Assembly (NCBI GenBank): GCA_964200075.2
Contig: CAXNAA020000019.1
Location: forward strand, 1 to 36,134
DNA from: Sphacelaria rigidula
Lineage: Eukaryota > Phaeophyceae > Sphacelariales
Direction of reading: 5' to 3'
Length of the DNA stretch: 36,134 nucleotides
The notes under the pieces are model-generated. The model searched no databases. It was not told the DNA's origin and saw nothing but the letters and a program-made list of their open reading frames with translations. The translations under genes were made by a program, and so were the position numbers. Shown here in pieces: positions 32,601-36,134 of the stretch (its first letter is position 1; every line of letters starts with the position of its first letter).

Positions 32601-32972
32601 TTCGTTCCCCAGCTACAGACGACGTTCGTGAAGGCACTTGGAGACTCGAGTAGAACTGTGAGGAATCAGAGCCGTATTGCCCTTGGACAGCTGATGGGGT
32701 TGACGACGCGTGTGGATCCTCTCATTTCCGACCTTGCTTCTGCCGCGTCCTCAGCGGCTGATGTTGCCGTAAAGGCGACAATACTGGAAGCTCTCACAGA
32801 AGTTTTGGAAACGGCCGGTACGAAGGCGTCATCAGGTGCCATCGAACAAGTCATCGCCATTATTACAGCTCTGCAAAGTGAACAGGATGAAGCTGTCAAA
32901 ACAGCGGCTTTACAGAGCTTAGGTGAGCGGTGGCAGAAGGTATATTTTCCCATGATGTGTAAGGAATCATAG
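17606..32972 (+). CDS. GCN1: GCN1, eIF2-alpha kinase activator (HEAT-repeat ribosome-binding protein)
   Basis: GCN1 binds translating or collided ribosomes and activates the kinase GCN2 in amino-acid starvation. Exons: 17606-17918, 20470-20814, 21657-22012, 22174-23073, 23329-23663 and 27662-32972. Phases match at all five introns, and the total is 7560 bases, exactly 2520 codons with the TAG stop. Exons 1-5 encode the poorly conserved N-terminal HEAT region (residues 1-749), recognisable from LLLPVLEKLQKKNPDSVLSA and LLLAHHPVVC. Exon 6 carries the conserved core. Introns are 2551, 842, 161, 255 and 3998 bp. Introns 1 and 5 are packed with mobile elements. Animal and yeast proteins are about 2670 residues; the shortfall is at the C-terminus. 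Start choice: first ATG in the frame, in a MAADLSLVEADDL context. Confidence 0.92.
18223..18540. mobile_element. MITE-like element flanked by TTGA, in GCN1 intron 1
   Basis: The left end reads TTGACCCTTTGAATGCCAGG. The right end, read on the other strand, is TCAACCCTTTCACCGCCAGG. Imperfect inversion continues for about 40 bp (GGTCATCTGGGTTGGGTA against GCGCAGCTTGGGTA). The outer four bases are TTGA on both sides of the plus strand, and the termini start CCCTTT as in the 4213 element. This suggests another piggyBac-type non-autonomous family with a diverged TTAA site. It holds no coding potential. Its right end abuts or overlaps the next element. Confidence 0.5.
18623..18790. repeat. 44-bp hairpin tandem repeat array, left segment (~4 units)
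   Basis: Units read GGGCGAGCACTCGAGTCATT, then GCTCGTTGTGGAAACAAACT, then AATA. Each unit contains CGAGCA and its reverse complement TGCTCG about 9 bases apart, plus a central CTCGAG palindrome, so each can fold into a small hairpin. The array is cut at 18791 by an inserted element. Confidence 0.85.
18792..19132 (-). mobile_element. second, internally deleted copy of the piggyBac-like element, nested in the satellite
   Basis: Read on the minus strand, it starts TTACTCCTTTTGGGACCG and ends CGGTCCCAGAGAGGTCAA, diverged forms of the perfect 18-bp ends at 4213 and 5260. Its left block (GGGAGCGACCTGCCCAATC, then GGCGAGGCGAAAT) matches 4283-4320. Its right block matches 5099-5260 over about 165 bp (AGATTGGATAAAACTTT, GACACGTCATTCCT, GGTCGTTCTGGAGGCCC). 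It is about 341 bp, so some 700 bp present in the 4213 copy are absent. It interrupts the 44-bp repeat array, so it arrived after the array formed. Confidence 0.8.
19141..19699. repeat. 44-bp hairpin tandem repeat array, right segment (~13 units)
   Basis: Thirteen recognisable units of 40-45 bp occur, with the core GAGCACTCGAGTCATTGCTC and an A-rich tail varying from aaacaaactaata to gaaacatttaatg. Adjacent units share variants (two with a gggaaacatt tail, two with actagta), which points to local duplication. A partial unit follows to about 19735. Confidence 0.85.
23803..24354. mobile_element. foldback MITE with TA target site and Stowaway-like ends, in GCN1 intron 5
   Basis: Two arms of about 240 bp (23803-24048 and about 24118-24354) are inverted copies of each other at roughly 90 percent identity by eye. 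They enclose a ~70-bp spacer. The ends read CTTCCTCTGTCCCGTAAG and, on the other strand, CTTTCTCTTGTCTCATAAG. The dinucleotide TA flanks both sides (23801-23802 and 24355-24356). TA duplication and a CTYCCTC-GTCCC-type end are the hallmarks of Stowaway-like, Tc1/mariner-mobilised MITEs. There is no coding capacity; a 21-base T run at 24028-24048 ends the left arm. Transcription through GCN1 would place a ~240-bp near-perfect hairpin in the pre-mRNA. Confidence 0.85.
24357..27661. other. remainder of GCN1 intron 5
   Basis: This is 3.3 kb between the MITE and the acceptor of the terminal exon. I found no plus-strand exon that fits GCN1, and the phase match between exons 5 and 6 needs none. A minus-strand frame of 206 codons runs from ATG at 26241 to a stop at 25621. 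It has a hydrophobic start (WCFVAGLVLLG) and no recognised domain, so it may be fortuitous or a nested gene. Other small frames look random. Confidence 0.4.
27662..32972 (+). CDS. GCN1: GCN1 terminal exon: charged linker, EF3-like HEAT core, GCN2-binding region
   Basis: This exon supplies residues 750-2519 in one open frame. It begins at a cctgcgtgcag acceptor that completes the split Arg codon of exon 5. In order it holds a region matching GCN1 around GALASLGSSCG, a highly charged helical linker (about residues 820-895), and then continuous HEAT repeats. The block around SNYVREAAHDCARAIMSKLS, SAHGVKLILP and SVIRNPE (about residues 1480-1600) is the part of GCN1 related to translation elongation factor 3. 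It is nearly identical in kind to animal GCN1. The stretch with GLFDDNWRIRQSSVQLLGDL, ERRNSILASLYLIRSDTSAV and GDRFPPGVKAAILHTLGLLL lies in and around the region that contacts the GCN2 RWD domain in yeast. The frame ends in ALQSLGERWQKVYFPMMCKES. Confidence 0.93.
32919..32928 (+). other. strong alternative splice donor shortly before the GCN1 stop
   Basis: The sequence TTAG|GTGAGC falls at 32922/32923, exactly where the frame's similarity to animal GCN1 (ALQSLG, matching the AGCLGEL block) ends. If used, the terminal exon would end there in phase 1, and the last residues of the open frame (ERWQKVYFPMMCKES) would be intronic. No downstream GCN1 exon was found in the window. Confidence 0.5.
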
Positions 32973-33386
32973 ATTCAAAAATTGTCGAGTATATGCTGAC
33001 GTCTTTATATCTCGTGTAGGGCTTTGTTATATATATATATATATTGACCAAGAACGGGCATTTTGCGTCACCAAAGGAATCACTGTATTGCTGCCCAAAT
33101 ACGAATAATGTAAGCCAACTGCCCGTGCAAGCAGTTTGATGTTTGACTGAGTTGTACTTTTCAAACAAACCACTCCCTCCTGAAATTCGTGCAAAACACA
33201 TGGACTGTTCGGGAACCAAATTGAGCCTGAGATCAAAGTGCTTCCGCGAGGAATCCGCAAACTACGCCGGGGTCGGTCGAAAGATGGGGAAAATATCTCC
33301 GAGCTGGCAAAACCTCCCTAGCCCCTCGGGCGAAAGAAATCACCGAGCGCCAACAGCCATTTTTTATACTCGTATCCTTTTTTATT
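32973..33386. other. non-coding DNA downstream of GCN1
   Basis: It contains a pure TA microsatellite at about 33028-33045. I see no gene or exon. It is either the 3' untranslated region and intergenic DNA or, if the alternative donor is used, an intron. Confidence 0.5.
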
Positions 33387-33980
33387 TCATCGCAAGAAGC
33401 GCTTGAGAGATGGACTCTCCATGAATGAAGAGTATGTCACGAATGGCTTCTTCGATCTGCCATGTTGAAAGGTGAACGGACGATCTACGTTGCCTATCGT
33501 CTGGTGTAGTGAACCACCCATGATGATCCTCTTGGAGAGCATTCTGTTCAGGAATTCTCGTATTCTGTCCTCCCGGACATCGCGGGTGGGCATGTTAGAG
33601 AGCTGTGATCGGAGGCTTGAAAAAAACACTTTTCGTTGCGGTGTGTTCTGATATTCGGCTGAATCATTAATGCGGAAAATCGTAAAATTACAGTTTGCAC
33701 AAAATTCTCGAGTGTCCCTTGAATCCGGCAAAGATGATGATTGAAGTTTCTGAATACACTCCAGCCTCCCATCAAGTTCACCAAGCTCACCGACGATTTC
33801 GCCGATGATAGAACGCAAGACATAATTTCCAAGAGTTCCACCCCAACTCGAATAACACAAAATGCTTATTTTCTCACTAAACCAAGACACGGTTACACAC
33901 GGTCCACATGGTTTTCTCCATTGCGCCTGAGGAGGATTCTTCGCAAATTTCCTTGCAGATTCATTCACGGTCATGTCCAT
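33387..33980 (-). CDS. hypothetical protein, 197 codons, uncertain
   Basis: An ATG-started minus-strand frame has a plausible soluble-protein composition. It includes a leucine/glycine-rich helical-looking stretch (NYVLRSIIGEIVGELGELDG), a Cys pair (FCANCNF) and a charged segment (DVREDRIREFLNRMLSKRI). I recognise no family. A frame of this length is only slightly longer than chance would give in this much DNA, so it could be spurious or one exon of a larger minus-strand gene. Confidence 0.3.
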   Translation of the reverse strand: MDMTVNESARKFAKNPPQAQWRKPCGPCVTVSWFSEKISILCYSSWGGTLGNYVLRSIIGEIVGELGELDGRLECIQKLQSSSLPDSRDTREFCANCNFTIFRINDSAEYQNTPQRKVFFSSLRSQLSNMPTRDVREDRIREFLNRMLSKRIIMGGSLHQTIGNVDRPFTFQHGRSKKPFVTYSSFMESPSLKRFLR

Positions 33981-35417
33981 TTCTCATGAACTCACACACG
34001 TGCACCGCGACTGAAGTACAAGTTGCATTCCTCACGTGTCGTTTTTCTGTCATCGACCGGCTTGTAAGCGGGATTTGACTGGTTTTGGTGTATTGTTCAT
34101 TTTGATCAAGTTGGAGGTTCTTGTGCCATTCCCGCTTCGCGCCGGCCGTTTTTTTGCATATGCTGTGCAACGCTTTCCACGATTACTTTGATGTATGATG
34201 ACAAATTTGAATGTCGCGTGTTGTGGAGTCTACACATTCGGCCTTTACTTCATCAGGGCAAATAACGTGGGTGGCGGTGTGTATCACCGATTCACAGTAC
34301 ACCCTTCCTGAATACCGCCATATGGTGGCGAGTTTCCGACTATTTTTGGCCCCACGTCGGATATCTACTACATCGAGGCACGTAGTGTATCACCCCGCCC
34401 CCCCGCCGTCCTTCCGGTCTTGAGACTACGGTATGCAGTATCATGAGTACACCCTCGCCGTACCCCCCTCAGTGCAACCTCAGGGAGAGGTGGGTTTTCG
34501 GATCCAAAAACTCATCACCCAAGGACAGCGTGCACCCTCATTTACGGTATAGCATCCAGCAAGTATAACAGATGATGACAGCGATTGAGATGTATCCCAT
34601 ACGTGAAATTTGAAGTCTGGTCAATGATTTGGGGGCAGATTTGGGTGAGATAAGACGAGAAAGTGCGAATATAATCGTTGGCTTGGCGGTTCCTCTCCCT
34701 CCATGAGACACCCGTGAGCACTGGAACCCTTGGCTGTCTCTAAAAGTGGCGATACCATAAAATGAAGCCTGTCATTCGGGGTTGTCGTCCATATGCGAGA
34801 TAATTCATACGCTTTGGACCGAACAATCTTGGCAGGACGCAGATCAAGCCTCATGCGGCTCGCCGAGCACATCACGGCGCTTCGCGCTTGGTGATCGATT
34901 GCGATCCTGATCCAGCGACAACCCGGCGTACTCCGTCCCAGCTTTCTAGGGATGCGAGGTCAATGGTATCATCACTACGGCATTCAAGATCATGAGTACC
35001 CCCACCCCCCAGTAGGCACCAGCATAACCGTGCTGCAAGATACTGCCGCTGTGACACCACATCGCTTTATACGTTACAGAGGCGACGGCTGTAATCTTTG
35101 AATTGTTGACATCCTATTGCAAACGGTTTTGACAGGATCACGCTCATGCCGTAAAATGAATGCCTAGGTTGAAGTTAGAAGTCTTTTGTAGCCCTTTCGG
35201 AACCCCTTCCCGTCCCCGGGCCACACGCCTCAAGATGTCAAGCCTTGACAAAGAAGAAAATATGGCGACAGAATAGGCCGACGGCAGCCGTTTAACCGTT
35301 GAAGATCACAGAAGAATCCACCAGCACAGGCCACGGGTGCACGAAAAATGTCCCCCCGGGGAGGTCGAGTAAGGTTTATCTATTCAAACCACGCAACGGG
35401 TGAAGTGTCTAATTATA
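33981..35417. other. region without a supported gene
   Basis: It contains two short minus-strand frames (34621-34875 and 34872-35060) that overlap in different frames and resemble nothing I know. They might be exons of the same putative minus-strand gene as the neighbours. C-rich tracts occur near 34398 and 35000. No RNA gene was seen. Confidence 0.3.
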
Positions 35418-35819
35418 TTAATCGACAAAAATCCACAAACACGCTATGAAACTCGCAAAACAGCAAGGGGTTCCGGGCTCCGATTCGGCACATCCGCATG
35501 TCAGCCACCGTTTTGGTGGGGTGCACCATTGGATGACGGGTATGCTGTGAATATGCTGTGGATAATCAAGCATATATCGTAAATCCATCAACCGCATCTC
35601 ATCAATTCCCCTCACCAGGTCCAAAAGAGTTAGTGAACAGTCGCCAATTCCATTTCCTGGCTGAACCACGGCATCCACATTGTTTAAACCGCTGTGCTTG
35701 AATGAAAGTGTGGGAACACTGAAAGAAGGCACGTGATGTATAGAGCATGAGGGCTCGATACCAAGTGTACGTCGACGCCGTGATTCAAATGGCGTGACAT
35801 ATGTTGGAATCTTCGGCAT
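35418..35819 (-). CDS. hypothetical protein, 133 codons, uncertain
   Basis: A minus-strand frame from ATG at 35819 includes DAVVQPGNGIGDCSLTLLDL and MRLMDLRYMLDYPQHIHSIP, which look like ordered protein. There is no recognisable family, and the length is within chance expectation. It may be the first exon of a minus-strand gene continuing toward 33387. Confidence 0.22.
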   Translation of the reverse strand: MPKIPTYVTPFESRRRRTLGIEPSCSIHHVPSFSVPTLSFKHSGLNNVDAVVQPGNGIGDCSLTLLDLVRGIDEMRLMDLRYMLDYPQHIHSIPVIQWCTPPKRWLTCGCAESEPGTPCCFASFIACLWIFVD

Positions 35820-36030
35820 GCCGTGGAACGAAGGCGTCGTTGCCTTGATTTCACCTTACTACACTACTGGTACCGAATTACATTGTCTCACTGATACAGG
35901 CTGGGCCGCGTAAGACGCGGACAGGGATGTGAACACGCGATTTAGCGGGTCAATTTTGGGTCGTTTTCTATGAAATTTTGACACAGTGTTCAGGACGTAT
36001 GTGCGAAGACGCCCCCATTTGCCCCGTGCA

Positions 36031-36061
36031 TTTTTTTTGGGGGGGGGGGGGGGGGGGGGGG
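36031..36061. repeat. homopolymer pair (8 T then 23 G)
   Basis: A long G run preceded by a short T run lies near the right edge. Such runs are error-prone in sequencing, so its length is unreliable. Confidence 0.9.
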
Positions 36062-36134
36062 ATTATTACAAAAATTGTCACGAACAAGTATTTTAAGTAT
36101 ATTGTGTTCCAAGAATACAAGGAGAAAGAAAAAA

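Noticed and set aside
1-36134. tRNA, rRNA or other structured RNA genes
   Set aside because: A visual check for B-box-like GGTTCGA words with a matching A box and acceptor stem found no convincing tRNA, and no rRNA-like sequence was seen.

Overview
This window is intron-rich eukaryotic nuclear DNA. Its genes are split by GT-AG introns of about 0.1-4 kb, and exon phases match across every junction I could test. Two very conserved eukaryotic HEAT-repeat proteins can be read. Introns and intergenic DNA are full of short inverted-repeat elements and tandem repeats. The gene architecture (many introns of around 600 bp, GC near 50 percent) would suit an alga or other protist such as a brown alga or another stramenopile. 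That placement is an inference; nothing in the sequence proves it. A 10-base N run at 7890 marks a scaffold gap.

Left part (1-8.7 kb). A minus-strand gene with a Ser/Asn-rich first exon and a WD40-like second exon runs off the left edge. Facing away from it is the start of a CoA-binding-domain (YccU-like) gene. Two exons of it are clear and the rest cannot be found. Next come a TTAA-flanked, piggyBac-like non-autonomous element (4213-5260) and a field of degenerate ~40-bp tandem repeats (5455-5890).

Middle (8.7-17.6 kb). The scaffold (A) subunit of protein phosphatase 2A occupies 9161-15689 in ten phase-consistent exons covering roughly HEAT repeats 5-15. Its N-terminal HEAT repeats are not confidently resolved, and the gap lies in that region. 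One of its introns carries a terminal-inverted-repeat element. A minus-strand gene for a predicted secreted or membrane-anchored protein (16110-17177) follows, convergent with PP2A-A and divergent from GCN1.

Right part (17.6-33 kb). A nearly complete GCN1 homologue (eIF2-alpha-kinase activator, ribosome-binding HEAT protein) spans six exons whose lengths sum exactly to a 2519-codon frame. The last exon is 5.3 kb. Intron 1 holds a nest of elements: a TTGA-flanked MITE, a TIR-bounded array of ~44-bp hairpin-forming tandem repeats, and a second, internally deleted copy of the piggyBac-like element inserted in that array. The 4-kb intron 5 holds a 552-bp foldback MITE with TA target sites and Stowaway-like ends. 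GCN1 lacks the extreme C-terminus seen in animal and fungal homologues, and a strong splice donor sits just before its stop, so further exons may lie outside the window. The final 3 kb contains only weak, unrecognised minus-strand open frames.

The genes do not form an operon or an evident new pathway. PP2A-A and GCN1 both belong to nutrient and stress signalling, but their proximity may be chance. The most noteworthy content is the layered set of non-autonomous transposons and structured repeats inside introns of housekeeping genes.
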